Source of the DNA: Cytophagales bacterium
GTDB taxonomy: Bacteria; Bacteroidota; Bacteroidia; Cytophagales; Spirosomataceae
Direction of reading: 5' to 3'
NCBI GenBank assembly: GCA_013205605.1
Contig: JABMMK010000338.1
Location: 1 to 26,167 of the forward strand
DNA: 26,167 nucleotides
Positions 1 through 8,676 of the stretch are shown one piece after another (within the stretch, counting starts at the first letter, position 1; each line of letters starts with the position of its first letter). A program made the position numbers and the translations under genes. The notes under the pieces were generated by a model, which saw only the letters and a list, made by a program, of their open reading frames with translations, did not search any database and had not been told where the DNA came from.

Positions 1-723
1 AATCCCTTGCTCTCTGAATTTGATTAAGTTCTCTTGTAATTTTCCTTTTAAAAGATCCGTATTTTCCAATAAATTTTCCAAAGACTCAAATTCTTCCAAT
101 AGTTTTTGTGCCGTTTTTTCACCGATTCCCGGAATTCCTGGAATGTTATCTACGGCATCTCCCATAAGGCCGAGCATGTCGATGACTTGGTCTACATTTT
201 TTATATTCCAACGTGCGCAAACCTCTTTGGGTCCAAGTACTTCAACCCCTTTTCCCATGAAAGCGGGTTTGTACATTTTGATTCGTTCTTCTACTAATTG
301 ACCATAATCTTTATCGGGCGTCATCATGTAAACGACTATTTCCGGATTTTCTTTCACCGCTTTTTTGGCAATGGTCCCGATCACATCATCCGCTTCATAG
401 CCATCTAAGATCAAAATGGGAATATCGAGTGCTTCCACAAATCGCTTTATATAAGGAATAGCAATCGTGATGTCTTCAGGTTGCTTCTCGCGTTGTGCTT
501 TATATGGGGTATATTCAATGTGTCGAAAAGTAGGAGCGGGGGTATCAAAAGCTACGCCTAAATAATCAGGTTTTTCTTTTTGAATCACTTCTAAAATGGT
601 ATTGGCAAAGCCAAAAACGGCACTGGTATTCATTCCTTTTGACGAAATTCTGGGTGTTTTGGCAAATGCAAAATGAGCACGATAAATGAGTGCCATTGCA
701 TCAAATAGGAATAATTTTTTCAT
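1..723 (-). CDS. polA: DNA polymerase I, N-terminal part (partial)
   Basis: This is the first 241 codons of DNA polymerase I; the rest lies beyond the left edge. The frame is open from the ATG at 723 to base 1. The translation begins MKKLFLFDAMALIYRAHFAF, the usual start of the 5'-3' exonuclease (FEN-like) domain of PolA. Metal-binding and DNA-binding motifs are present: an acidic cluster GYEADDVIGT near residue 110, TPDKDYGQLV near 135, and GDAVDNIPGIPGIGEKTA (helix-hairpin-helix) near 190-207. The enzyme removes RNA primers and fills gaps during replication and repair. The 5' exonuclease domain alone is visible, so whether the proofreading 3'-5' domain is intact cannot be judged. The gene is divergent from pdxH, with 61 bp between the starts. 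Family assignment is secure. Confidence 0.95.
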   Translation of the reverse strand, partial: MKKLFLFDAMALIYRAHFAFAKTPRISSKGMNTSAVFGFANTILEVIQKEKPDYLGVAFDTPAPTFRHIEYTPYKAQREKQPEDITIAIPYIKRFVEALDIPILILDGYEADDVIGTIAKKAVKENPEIVVYMMTPDKDYGQLVEERIKMYKPAFMGKGVEVLGPKEVCARWNIKNVDQVIDMLGLMGDAVDNIPGIPGIGEKTAQKLLEEFESLENLLENTDLLKGKLQENLIKFREQGI

Positions 724-733
724 AATATTTAAC

Positions 734-741
734 TAAATTTG
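734..741 (+). promoter_or_regulatory. Putative -7 promoter box for pdxH
   Basis: TAAATTTG is a perfect match to the Bacteroidota -7 consensus TAnnTTTG. It lies 43 bp before the pdxH ATG in the polA-pdxH divergent gap, so transcription would start near 748. No clear TTG -33 element is seen at the expected 17-23 bp upstream, so the call rests on the -7 box and its position. Confidence 0.4.
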
Positions 742-784
742 TTGGGCTTTACCTTGAGTAAAGATATGAAAAAAATGATCTAAT

Positions 785-1420
785 ATGAACTTAGCTGAAC
801 TCAGAATCAATTATCAAAAAGGAGAATTATTGGAATCTTCCGTGGATAGAAATCCTTTTGAACAATTTAAAAAATGGTTTTCTGAGGCCAAAGATAGTCA
901 GGTGCCTGAACCCAATGCCATGCATGTGAGCACCATAGGAGAAAATGGGATGCCAAACGGGCGTGTCGTGTTATTGAAAAATGTAGGCAAGGGATTTTCA
1001 TTCTATACGAATTATCGTTCAAGCAAAGCTGAAGCATTAGATAAGCATCCTCAGGCATGTATCACTTTTTTTTGGGCCGAATTAGAACGCCAAATTCGAA
1101 TTGAGGGCATCACTCAAAAGGTAGATTCAGCCACCGCTGAAATATATTTTAAAAATAGACCTCGTGCCTCCCAATTGGGCGCTTGGGTTTCCGAACAAAG
1201 TGCTCGCATCGAATCACGTGATATTTTAGAATTGACATTTAAGGAATTAGAAGCCAAGTATGAAGGTCAGGAAATACCCAAGCCACCACATTGGGGCGGT
1301 TTTGAATTGATCCCCTCTTATTTTGAATTTTGGCAAGGACGTACTTCTCGATTACATGATCGAGTGATTTATGAGTTGGAAGGAGAAAATAGCTGGAAAA
1401 TAGGCCGACTAGCGCCTTAA
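785..1420 (+). CDS. pdxH: Pyridoxamine 5'-phosphate oxidase
   Basis: PdxH is a cytosolic FMN enzyme that oxidises pyridoxine- or pyridoxamine-5'-phosphate to pyridoxal 5'-phosphate, the last step of vitamin B6 synthesis and the salvage step. The 211-residue length is normal for the family. Family motifs run in order: GRVVLLK (59-65) and FYTNYRSSKA (73-82) for FMN contact, PRASQLGAWVSEQS (126-139), WGGFELIPSYFEFWQG (170-185), RLHDR (189-193), and the C-terminal RLAP typical of PdxH. The ATG at 785 is chosen because the protein then begins with the helical lead-in expected before the split-barrel. There is no Shine-Dalgarno sequence. A five-codon frame (766-783) ends one base before the start. 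The gene is convergent with bshB1, with only 2 bp between the stops. Confidence 0.95.
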   Translation: MNLAELRINYQKGELLESSVDRNPFEQFKKWFSEAKDSQVPEPNAMHVSTIGENGMPNGRVVLLKNVGKGFSFYTNYRSSKAEALDKHPQACITFFWAELERQIRIEGITQKVDSATAEIYFKNRPRASQLGAWVSEQSARIESRDILELTFKELEAKYEGQEIPKPPHWGGFELIPSYFEFWQGRTSRLHDRVIYELEGENSWKIGRLAP

Positions 1421-1422
1421 TG

Positions 1423-2145
1423 TTAACTAAATAAATTCTTTACCTGCATCGTTTTTTGGCTTTGAAAGCCTTCTCCATATTTTACGCCTATTTTATGGCC
1501 CATTTCTTGGGCTCTCGCCTGAATAAAGGACAAGAAATCAGGATTTGAAATATAGGAATTTGGTTCTGTGGATGTTGGATCAAAAAACTGGCTTTTAAAT
1601 GCTCGGATCGATTGTTCTTTAGTTTCCCAATATTCGGTGATGTCGATTACAAAATCAGGCGCTAAATATCGGTCTTGAATGTAATGGTATACATGTTTAG
1701 GACGCCAGGCAGATTGATCTAGTTTTGACTGGGAATCAATCGTGTTGATCATTCGAAGTCCTGATAAAAAACATGCGTCGATGGCCAATTTAGCCCCTTT
1801 TCCGTGGTCAGGATGCCTATCTTCGAGTGCATTGGCAAATACAATCTCAGGGCTATATCGTCTGATTACTTCCATTAAGATTAATTGGCTTGCCTGGTCA
1901 TTTTGGAAAAAACCGTCTGCTAATCCTAAATTTTCCCTCGCATGCAATCCTAAGATTTTGCTTGCTTCATTCGATTCATGTAATCGGATTTCAGGAGTAC
2001 CTCTTGTCCCCATTTCGCCTCTGGTAAAATCGACAATACCGACCTTTTTTCCTTGCGCTATGTAGGACAGAATAGTTCCAGAGCAGCTTAATTCCGCATC
2101 ATCAGGATGCGCGGCCATGACCAAAATATCCAGTTTTATAGCCAT
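1423..2145 (-). CDS. bshB1: Bacillithiol biosynthesis deacetylase BshB1
   Basis: This is a LmbE/PIG-L family zinc deacetylase. BshB1 removes the acetyl group from N-acetylglucosaminyl-malate to give glucosaminyl-malate in bacillithiol synthesis. Zinc-site motifs are AHPDD (12-16; ligands His13 and Asp16) and RHPDHG (110-115; His114). The stretch DFTRGEMGTRGTPEIR (39-54) is characteristic of the BshB1 subgroup rather than generic LmbE proteins. The length of 240 residues is typical. It is the last gene of a minus-strand run after trxB and the M23 peptidase; the upstream stop and this ATG are separated by one base (TGATATG), indicating translational coupling. A relaxed role in deacetylating other GlcNAc conjugates cannot be excluded. 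Confidence 0.9.
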   Translation of the reverse strand: MAIKLDILVMAAHPDDAELSCSGTILSYIAQGKKVGIVDFTRGEMGTRGTPEIRLHESNEASKILGLHARENLGLADGFFQNDQASQLILMEVIRRYSPEIVFANALEDRHPDHGKGAKLAIDACFLSGLRMINTIDSQSKLDQSAWRPKHVYHYIQDRYLAPDFVIDITEYWETKEQSIRAFKSQFFDPTSTEPNSYISNPDFLSFIQARAQEMGHKIGVKYGEGFQSQKTMQVKNLFS

Positions 2146-2146
2146 A

Positions 2147-3256
2147 TCAATGAATTCTTAAACGTCTTCCTGCTCGAATGGTTGACGACAATCGCAAACC
2201 ATTTAATCTGGCTAATTTAGAAACGGACATCCCTGCTCTTTGAGCAATCGAATACAACGAATCTCCATTACGAACTCGAGTCCAAGCTTTGCGTCTTGTT
2301 CTAATTTTTTCCCCAGCACTTCCATATTCGTTTTTAAGCGATAAAGCTCGGGTATTAAATGTTTGAGCCGTAATCAGTAAATGATCAGACAAAGGTTCTC
2401 CGGTGCCAAAATTAAATACCTGATTTGGGTTAAATGGGTTTCCTTCAAAACGAGTCTCAAAATGCAAATGAGAGCCTGTGCTTCTACCTGTATTACCACC
2501 TAAACCTATTTCATCCCCAGCTTTGACAAATGTTCCTGCTTCTAAGGATTGCTTGGAAAGGTGTCCATAAAGCGTTTCTAGTCCATTGTAGTGTCTTACG
2601 ACCATAAACTTTCCATATCCACCCCAGTCGACACTCGCCATCCGCACAATTCCATCAAAGGCTGAATAAACGGGGTATCCCGTTTCTAGATCTAGATCGA
2701 CTCCTGCGTGCAATCGACCCCAACGAGGTCCAAATGGACTTGTTTGTTTAATAGAAGCTAATGGAGCGGACCAATTCTTGCCAGTGGCTAAATTATATAA
2801 TTCCAAATCTACAGGTTCGTCGAAATCCTTGGCATTAATATCATAAGGATCGATACTTTGGGTATCCCAAATCGAATAATACGACGCGACGGAAACAAAA
2901 TCTTCACTGCCTTCCGGTGCATTTTCTTCTTCAATTTCCACCACTAAGGCTTCTCCTTCGTCGATCGATGTCGTATCAAAATTACTGATGGTCTTATTAA
3001 TGACTTTTAAAGGCTCGTATTTTCGTTCTTGCATCTCTGAACCTCCTAAAGCGGTAGACCCGGATTCAGATTCAGTTCTAAACTGTAAGGGAGGCAATTC
3101 GTCTAATTCACTCTTTTTCGTTTGTTCTTGATACAGTTGGGCCTGACTTTTATTTTCAATTTTAGTGTTCTTTTTAAATAATTTCTTTTCCTGTGCTTTT
3201 GATAAAAAGCAAGGAATTAAAAAGATTACTCCTAAAAAGATTGTTTTAAAGTTCAT
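2147..3256 (-). CDS. Secreted M23 metallopeptidase with C-terminal LysM domain
   Basis: This is a probable peptidoglycan endopeptidase or cell-wall remodelling factor. Residues 1-22 form a Sec signal peptide (MNFKTIFLGVIFLIPCFLSK, then AQ). A low-complexity acidic linker follows to about 150. The M23 (LytM) domain spans about 170-275, with zinc ligands His183 and Asp187 (RLHAGVD) and His265 (HLHFE), and catalytic His232 (YGHLS). All active-site residues are present, so it should be enzymatically active rather than a degenerate EnvC-type activator. A LysM domain fills about 326-369 (NGDSLYSIAQRAGMSVSKLA) and would bind glycan. The ATG at 3256 is preferred over the adjacent TTG at 3259. It sits between trxB (8 bp gap) and bshB1 (1 bp gap). 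The substrate crosslink cleaved cannot be told from sequence. Confidence 0.88.
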   Translation of the reverse strand: MNFKTIFLGVIFLIPCFLSKAQEKKLFKKNTKIENKSQAQLYQEQTKKSELDELPPLQFRTESESGSTALGGSEMQERKYEPLKVINKTISNFDTTSIDEGEALVVEIEEENAPEGSEDFVSVASYYSIWDTQSIDPYDINAKDFDEPVDLELYNLATGKNWSAPLASIKQTSPFGPRWGRLHAGVDLDLETGYPVYSAFDGIVRMASVDWGGYGKFMVVRHYNGLETLYGHLSKQSLEAGTFVKAGDEIGLGGNTGRSTGSHLHFETRFEGNPFNPNQVFNFGTGEPLSDHLLITAQTFNTRALSLKNEYGSAGEKIRTRRKAWTRVRNGDSLYSIAQRAGMSVSKLARLNGLRLSSTIRAGRRLRIH

Positions 3257-3264
3257 CAAAATAA

Positions 3265-4203
3265 TTAATGTGTATGATTAGCTGCCAACCACCTTTCCGC
3301 GTCTAATGCAGCCATACATCCTGTTCCAGCAGCGGTTACCGCTTGTCGGTACATTGAATCTTGCACATCTCCACAAGCAAATACGCCCGCAATATTGGTC
3401 CTTGTACTTCCTTTTTCTGTGATTAAATATTCTTGTTCATCCATGGCTAAAACATCTTTAAAAATGGACGTATTGGGTTGGTGCCCAATCGCGACAAAAA
3501 ATCCTGTCAAGGCAATTTCTTCGGTAGCTCCACTCACCCTATTTTTTAAACGAATACCTGTCACGCCTGTTGAATCCCCTAATATTTCTTCGGTCTCTGA
3601 ATTCCAATGAATTTCAATTTTGGGGTTATTTTTAACGCGATCTTGCATAATTAACGAAGCTCTCATCGCATCTCTACGCACAATCATGTGAACTTTGGTA
3701 CATAAATTAGCCAAATAACTTGCTTCTTCTGCAGCTGTATCGCCCGCTCCCACCACGGCCACAATTTGATTTTTATAAAAGAACCCATCACAAACAGCAC
3801 AGGCTGAAACGCCCAAGCCATTATAGGTGGTTTCTCCTTCTAAACCAAGCCACTTAGCCGAAGCTCCAGTCGCTATAATGATGGATTCCGCTTCAATTTC
3901 ATCCCCGTTGTCAATCCAAACTTTTTTAGGCTGAGAGGTGAAATCCACTTTTTCTGCTAATCCATGACGAACATCCGTTCCAAATCGCTTCGCTTGATTT
4001 TCTAAATCAATCATCATGGTGGGACCATCTACGCCCGTTGGATATCCCGGAAAATTATCTACTTCGGTGGTTGTGGTCAACTGTCCTCCCGGTTGGCTCC
4101 CCATGTACATCACAGGATGCAAACCTGCACGAGAAGCGTAAATAGCAGCTGTATATCCTGCAGGACCCGAACCTATAATTAAACACTTGGTTTTTTCTGA
4201 CAT
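3265..4203 (-). CDS. trxB: Thioredoxin-disulfide reductase
   Basis: TrxB passes electrons from NADPH through FAD and a redox-active disulfide to thioredoxin. The 312-residue product has the FAD motif GSGPAGYTAA (11-20), the catalytic CAVC pair (Cys135, Cys138), the NADPH fold VGAGDTAAEEA (151-161), an arginine pair IVRRDAMRAS (174-183) consistent with NADPH preference, and the second FAD motif FACGDVQD (275-282). The frame stays open to 4284, but those extra 27 residues are unlike the family and would cover the likely promoter, so the ATG at 4203 is used. It heads a minus-strand group with an M23 peptidase and bshB1. A bacillithiol-disulfide reductase role is an alternative, but the CAVC motif and length fit true TrxB better. 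Confidence 0.95.
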   Translation of the reverse strand: MSEKTKCLIIGSGPAGYTAAIYASRAGLHPVMYMGSQPGGQLTTTTEVDNFPGYPTGVDGPTMMIDLENQAKRFGTDVRHGLAEKVDFTSQPKKVWIDNGDEIEAESIIIATGASAKWLGLEGETTYNGLGVSACAVCDGFFYKNQIVAVVGAGDTAAEEASYLANLCTKVHMIVRRDAMRASLIMQDRVKNNPKIEIHWNSETEEILGDSTGVTGIRLKNRVSGATEEIALTGFFVAIGHQPNTSIFKDVLAMDEQEYLITEKGSTRTNIAGVFACGDVQDSMYRQAVTAAGTGCMAALDAERWLAANHTH

Positions 4204-4235
4204 AAATTTTGAAATTGAGGCATATATATAGCTTG

Positions 4236-4267
4236 CAAAATTCGGCAAAACTGAGCAGAATCCCAAA
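4236..4267 (-). promoter_or_regulatory. Putative promoter of the trxB operon
   Basis: Read on the minus strand, TTTG (4267-4264) is followed after 20 bp by GAATTTTG (4243-4236). This resembles the Bacteroidota -33 TTG and -7 TAnnTTTG pair, with one mismatch in the -7 box and normal spacing. Transcription would start about 26 bp before the ATG at 4203. This supports that start over the longer frame. Confidence 0.4.
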
Positions 4268-4291
4268 CGATGTTTTATTATCAATAATTAT

Positions 4292-4299
4292 TACTTTTG
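4292..4299 (+). promoter_or_regulatory. Putative -7 promoter box for the dctA-like gene
   Basis: TACTTTTG matches TAnnTTTG perfectly. It ends 20 bp before the ATG at 4320 and would give a short leader of about 14 nt. No convincing -33 TTG is present, so the promoter may need an activator or the call may be chance. Confidence 0.35.
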
Positions 4300-4319
4300 C
4301 CTAAACCTTTTATTAACGC

Positions 4320-5588
4320 ATGAAAAAGAATAATATTACCTCAAACCTAACTTTCTGGGTCCTCCTTTCCATTGTTATTGGTGTTATTGTGGGTCATTTT
4401 CGACCCGACATTGCTCTATACCCTGTATTTGAAAAGAAAATTAATTATTCCCTGCTCGGAACCGAAATTTCTTTTGGGCCTTCTTTAAGTGAAATGTTTA
4501 GTGGGATATTTATCAGTTTAGTCAAACTATTTATTCATCCGATCATTTTCTTGACGATCAGTTTGGGAATTGTCAATATGGGTAATTTGAAAAAAGTAGG
4601 CCGAGTAGGTGGAAAGGCATTATTGTATTTTGAAGTAATCACGACTTTGGCTTTAGTTATCGGTTTGGCAGTTTCTAAATTCCTCCAACCAGGAATAGGG
4701 GTTATCCGGGACGATGTCGCCGGTGGAGACATTTCAAAGTATACTCAAAAAGCCGCGGATTTTAGTTGGCTCATGTTTTTAAAAGAAAATTTCACGATCC
4801 AAGTATTGATTTTCTCTCTGATTTTTGGTGTCCTCTTAACTTTTATTACTCGAAAGGCAAAAATGATTTCAGGCATGCACCAAGCCTCAGATTGGGTTTT
4901 CAAAGGTTTACATTTTATCATGTATTTAGCTCCATTGGGCGCTTTGGGAGGAATGGCTTTTACGATTGGAAAGTTTGGTATTCATTCTTTATTGCCCCTC
5001 GCTAAATTGATGATCTCTGTTTACGTGACGATGGGAATATTTGTTTTCGTCGTTTTAGGCTTTGTGATGCGTAGTTGCGGCGAACGAATTTGGAGCTTTT
5101 TGAAATTCATTAAGGAAGAATTATTAATTGTATTAGGCACTTCTTCTTCTGAAGCAGCTTTACCATCGCTGATGAAAAAATTAGAGAAAATGGGTTGCTC
5201 CAAATCGGTCGTAGGTTTGGTGGTTCCAGCGGGATATTCGTTTAACCTCGATGGAACGAGTATTTATTTATCGATGGCTACTTTGTTTTTAGCGCAGGTA
5301 TATGGCATCGATTTATCCTATGGCCAATTATTGACCATCATTGGAGTTTTAATGGTGACTAGTAAGGGTGCCGCTGGGGTGACGGGCAGTGGATTTGTGG
5401 TGTTGGCTTCTACGTTGACCGCACTCCAAGTCATACCCTTGGAGGGTTTGGCGCTGTTATTGGGCGTGGATCGATTTATGTCAGAAGCCCGTGCCATTAC
5501 TAATTTTATTGGCAATGGGGTAGCCACTGTTTGGATTGCCAAGCATGAGAAAGAATTTATAGCGCCCGCAGCTGAAATTAAGGATTAG
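4320..5588 (+). CDS. dctA: Dicarboxylate/amino acid:cation symporter, DctA-like
   Basis: This is an inner-membrane secondary transporter of the DAACS (GltP/DctA) family, taking up C4-dicarboxylates or acidic amino acids with H+ or Na+. The 422 residues contain the expected hydrophobic segments and re-entrant loop motifs: GTSSSEAALP (273-282, HP1), SFNLDGTSIY (307-316, TM7), SKGAAGVTGSGF (348-359, HP2), and GVDRFMSEARAITNFIGN (382-399, TM8 substrate site). The sequences SFNLDGTSIY and DRFMSEARA are closer to DctA than to glutamate carriers, so succinate, fumarate or malate is the most likely substrate; this specificity is inferred. It is monocistronic, divergent from trxB, and its end overlaps the end of the opposing M61 peptidase gene by 11 bp. 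Confidence 0.85.
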   Translation: MKKNNITSNLTFWVLLSIVIGVIVGHFRPDIALYPVFEKKINYSLLGTEISFGPSLSEMFSGIFISLVKLFIHPIIFLTISLGIVNMGNLKKVGRVGGKALLYFEVITTLALVIGLAVSKFLQPGIGVIRDDVAGGDISKYTQKAADFSWLMFLKENFTIQVLIFSLIFGVLLTFITRKAKMISGMHQASDWVFKGLHFIMYLAPLGALGGMAFTIGKFGIHSLLPLAKLMISVYVTMGIFVFVVLGFVMRSCGERIWSFLKFIKEELLIVLGTSSSEAALPSLMKKLEKMGCSKSVVGLVVPAGYSFNLDGTSIYLSMATLFLAQVYGIDLSYGQLLTIIGVLMVTSKGAAGVTGSGFVVLASTLTALQVIPLEGLALLLGVDRFMSEARAITNFIGNGVATVWIAKHEKEFIAPAAEIKD

Positions 5589-7461
5589 GCTTCATCCAAT
5601 CTTCCCGCAATTTGATTTGCTTTCTTGAAGGCAAAATCAGTTCATTAATGGATTTTCTACTCGATTGGATCGTCAACTGAAAGGGGGCGACTAATTTAAT
5701 CGTTTCAAATCCTCTTTTGTCATTAGACCGGGCAATTTCTAAGGTTAATAAATCGCCAGGTTTGATTTTTGACAAAACTTGTTGGGTATTTTTGACAAAA
5801 TTAGGTAGGTCAACCGGCAATTCGTTTACGGAAACCAGTTCGTCTTTGGCTTTTAATTGGAGTGTATTCCCCAATGGATTAACCCCTAACTCGCTTCCAA
5901 TAAATGCTCTCTTCGTTTCTGAATTAATATTAAGTGTTTGAAAATCAAAGCCTAAGGTTTTGACTGTATCTTTTTTGTTCGGATCAATTTCATATCCAAT
6001 GCTATTAAGCCAATCATTTAATGGGATATTTTTGTTTCCTGCCACGTAGTTATTGAAGTATTCTTTTAGGCTAGGAATCTTGGTTACCTCAATTAATTGA
6101 TCAAATAATTCATCATCTTTAAAGGATTTATTGGGACCATAAATTTTGGCTAAATCTTGCATCATTTGTTGGGTTCCATAGGCTCCATTTGATTCCTTTC
6201 TCAACAATAAATCTAGTCCAAAACCTAATAAAGCGCCTTTTTGGTATACATTGCTATATTGATCTTTATAGGTATCTAATACCTTTTTGCTCATGTCGGT
6301 AAAGGGGATCTTATCGTCAAATTGCATTTGCATCGTCTCCCATTTCTCCTGTATGGTTTGCATGAATTGGGGCAATGTGACAAGTCCATATTTCAATTGC
6401 ATATGGTGCGCCGCATATTCAGTTAGGCCTTCATATAACCATAAATGCTTGGACATTTTGGGTTGGTTAAAATCAAAATTTCCAATCTCCTCCGAATGAA
6501 TATTCAAAGGGGTTACAATATGGAAGAATTCATGGGCACAAATGTCTAAAATAGTCTGGCCTAAACCTGTAATATCTCCCTCAGGCAAATAGTAAAAAGA
6601 GGATTTTGCGTGTTCTAGCGCACCATAACTGCCATTTTTCAGGTTGTCCGATAAAATGATCAAAAATGCATAGCGCTGGATTGGTAAATTGCCTCCCAAA
6701 TAATTTTTTTGAGCCTCTAAAAGCGGCTTAATTTTTTCTGCTATTTCCTCTGAGATTAAGGTTTTGTTGGGGGTAAATAAGGAAATAACGATTTCTACAT
6801 TACCAATTTTAAGTAGGGTCGTATCTGCCTTCGCGTACATGAAAGGGGAATCCACGATTTCATAGTATGAATTTGCCTTGAAAATATCTTGAGTGGGACT
6901 GCTTTTACTGTCGCTTTTTAAAGAAGAAGTTCCCACCATAAACGTGGGTTTATTAATTTCTAATTCGATTTTATTTTTTTCAAATCCTTTGAAATAACCT
7001 AAAAATCCATGTGTGTTTAAGGCAAACAAAGTATCTTTTTGGAAGGAAGTTCCCGCGGGTTCAAATACATATTCGCCGTCAATTTCCGGGCTATCCCACG
7101 TGTCATCTACTTGGTACGTAATGCGGGTTAATTTACCTGCATTTTTAATTTGGTATTGATTTACATTCTTTTTTACGACAGACAAACTTTTTCCTTGTGC
7201 ATCAAAAGCTTGAAAATCACTGATAAATCTCCCAAAGTCATAATTGGCATACGTACCCGGAACAATTTTAGGGAAGAAAAAATCAATTTGATCTTGCTTG
7301 AATTTGGGTGTTTTTACTTGGACACTTAATTTATCGTTGGCGAGTTTATTCAAATCAATGGAATAACCGATGGAATTTTGTCCAGATAAGTAAATGCTGA
7401 TGAATAGCAACGAAGCGATGAATATACATCGCACGTTTTTAGCTTTTGTAATTGATTGCAT
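5578..7461 (-). CDS. Secreted M61 family (glycyl aminopeptidase-like) metallopeptidase with PDZ domain
   Basis: This is a 627-residue exported zinc peptidase of family M61. An N-terminal signal segment (about 10-28, IFIASLLFISIYLSG) precedes a long beta-rich domain. The gluzincin active site is HEFFH (310-314), with the third ligand Glu344 in WLYEGLTEY, as in M61 and M1 enzymes. A PDZ-like domain occupies about 500-595 (KAKDELVSVNELPVDL), the usual M61 arrangement. The enzyme is expected in the periplasm or at the outer membrane, cleaving N-terminal small residues from peptides; the true substrate is unknown. The start at 7461 overlaps the end of the upstream permease gene by 23 bp, so the two are co-transcribed. 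No type IX secretion C-terminal domain is visible. Confidence 0.88.
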   Translation of the reverse strand: MQSITKAKNVRCIFIASLLFISIYLSGQNSIGYSIDLNKLANDKLSVQVKTPKFKQDQIDFFFPKIVPGTYANYDFGRFISDFQAFDAQGKSLSVVKKNVNQYQIKNAGKLTRITYQVDDTWDSPEIDGEYVFEPAGTSFQKDTLFALNTHGFLGYFKGFEKNKIELEINKPTFMVGTSSLKSDSKSSPTQDIFKANSYYEIVDSPFMYAKADTTLLKIGNVEIVISLFTPNKTLISEEIAEKIKPLLEAQKNYLGGNLPIQRYAFLIILSDNLKNGSYGALEHAKSSFYYLPEGDITGLGQTILDICAHEFFHIVTPLNIHSEEIGNFDFNQPKMSKHLWLYEGLTEYAAHHMQLKYGLVTLPQFMQTIQEKWETMQMQFDDKIPFTDMSKKVLDTYKDQYSNVYQKGALLGFGLDLLLRKESNGAYGTQQMMQDLAKIYGPNKSFKDDELFDQLIEVTKIPSLKEYFNNYVAGNKNIPLNDWLNSIGYEIDPNKKDTVKTLGFDFQTLNINSETKRAFIGSELGVNPLGNTLQLKAKDELVSVNELPVDLPNFVKNTQQVLSKIKPGDLLTLEIARSNDKRGFETIKLVAPFQLTIQSSRKSINELILPSRKQIKLREDWMKPNP

Positions 7462-8647
7462 CTTTGGGTTCTATTTTTTTGATAAATAAGGTAGGTATGG
7501 TAATCGTTAGGGCGACTAATAGACATGTTCCTACATTGACATATATCCAAGTAGGTGTATCCCAAAGTATGGGTACGGCGTTCATATAGTAATTTTCAGG
7601 ATCCAATGGGATCAGTTTATAGGTAAATTGAACGTAGCAAAAAAGAATGGCGATAATATTCCCTATTAATAATCCTCTGAGCAAGATAAAGAAACCGTTC
7701 CACCAAAAAATGGTTCTTATTTGTTTTTGCGAGCTGCCTAAAGCTTTTAGCAAACCCACCATGGGTATTCTTTCCATGATTAATACCCAAAGTGTGGCAA
7801 TGAGATTGAAGCAGGCGACTACAAGTAGCAGGGAAATAAAGATGACAATGTTACGGTCCAGCATATTCATCCAGTCAAAAAGGGATGTATACAGTTCTTC
7901 AATGGTCTCTAATTTCCATTCGGTGGGCAATTCCTTTTCTAAATAATAGGCCGATTGGTTCAAGTCAGCACCTTTTTTAAGAATGATTTCATAACTACCT
8001 AGGGAATCAGAACTCCAGCCATTCATTTTCCCTACCCAATCACGATCCGCTAGTATAAAAATTTTATCTAATTCATCTAATCCCGTTTCATAAATTCCGG
8101 TTATTTTAACTTTTCTGGGTCGCTCCGGTTGGCTTAAAAAGTATAAAATTAGACTTTGATTCATGCTGGTTTTTAGTTGTTTGGCAAGAATCTGACTAAT
8201 GATTACATCTTGAGAATTTGTAAGGTAGGGGAGACCTTGGATAAGATTTTTTTTGATTTGCGCCTGTGGCATATCCTGACCAATACCTTTAATAACAATT
8301 CCTGCTAGTCCCGTTTTACCTACGAGTATACCTGGTTTCTGAATGTGGGATTGGATATGATCGATGTAGGATAGTTGAGCCACGGACTTTTCCCAAGCCG
8401 TGTTTTTATAAATCGGACTTTCTGAAACCGAATGATTTCCACTGAGTTTACTTATGCGAATGTTTCCTGAAAAACTTGTTAATTTTTCTTGAATGGCAGA
8501 TTTAAATCCAAATAGAATGGAGAATGCAATTAGAATAATGCTAATGCCCAGTGATATCGTTCCTATGCCCACGAACGTGACGGTCTTAGAAAATGAAGTT
8601 TCTTGCGTATTTCTAATCCGACGAGCTACGAATAAGGGGAAATTCAT
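7439..8647 (-). CDS. FtsX/LolE-type ABC transporter permease
   Basis: This 402-residue membrane protein has the MacB/FtsX/LolCE topology: one membrane segment near the N-terminus (about 23-48), a large periplasmic domain (about 50-262), then three segments (about 266-292, 313-340, 366-389). The sequence MERIPMVGLLKALGSSQKQI (291-310) is the cytoplasmic coupling region typical of the family, and the end KIEPKDAINYK is also typical. It lacks a fused ATPase, so it must work with an ATPase encoded elsewhere. In Bacteroidota such proteins are usually annotated as lipoprotein-releasing permeases; a role in moving lipoproteins to the outer membrane is plausible but not shown. It is upstream of and overlaps the M61 peptidase gene. 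Confidence 0.85.
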   Translation of the reverse strand: MNFPLFVARRIRNTQETSFSKTVTFVGIGTISLGISIILIAFSILFGFKSAIQEKLTSFSGNIRISKLSGNHSVSESPIYKNTAWEKSVAQLSYIDHIQSHIQKPGILVGKTGLAGIVIKGIGQDMPQAQIKKNLIQGLPYLTNSQDVIISQILAKQLKTSMNQSLILYFLSQPERPRKVKITGIYETGLDELDKIFILADRDWVGKMNGWSSDSLGSYEIILKKGADLNQSAYYLEKELPTEWKLETIEELYTSLFDWMNMLDRNIVIFISLLLVVACFNLIATLWVLIMERIPMVGLLKALGSSQKQIRTIFWWNGFFILLRGLLIGNIIAILFCYVQFTYKLIPLDPENYYMNAVPILWDTPTWIYVNVGTCLLVALTITIPTLFIKKIEPKDAINYKS

Positions 8648-8676
8648 TTTTAAATCACAAGTTTATAATGCTAAAA

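Noticed and set aside
766..783. Five-codon leader frame (MKKMI) ending one base before the pdxH ATG
   Set aside because: It is too short to distinguish from chance in A-rich sequence, and no attenuator hairpin accompanies it.
4204..4284. Longer trxB start adding 27 residues
   Set aside because: The extension is unlike TrxB N-termini and covers a likely promoter; MSEKTKCLIIGSGPAGY from 4203 fits the family.
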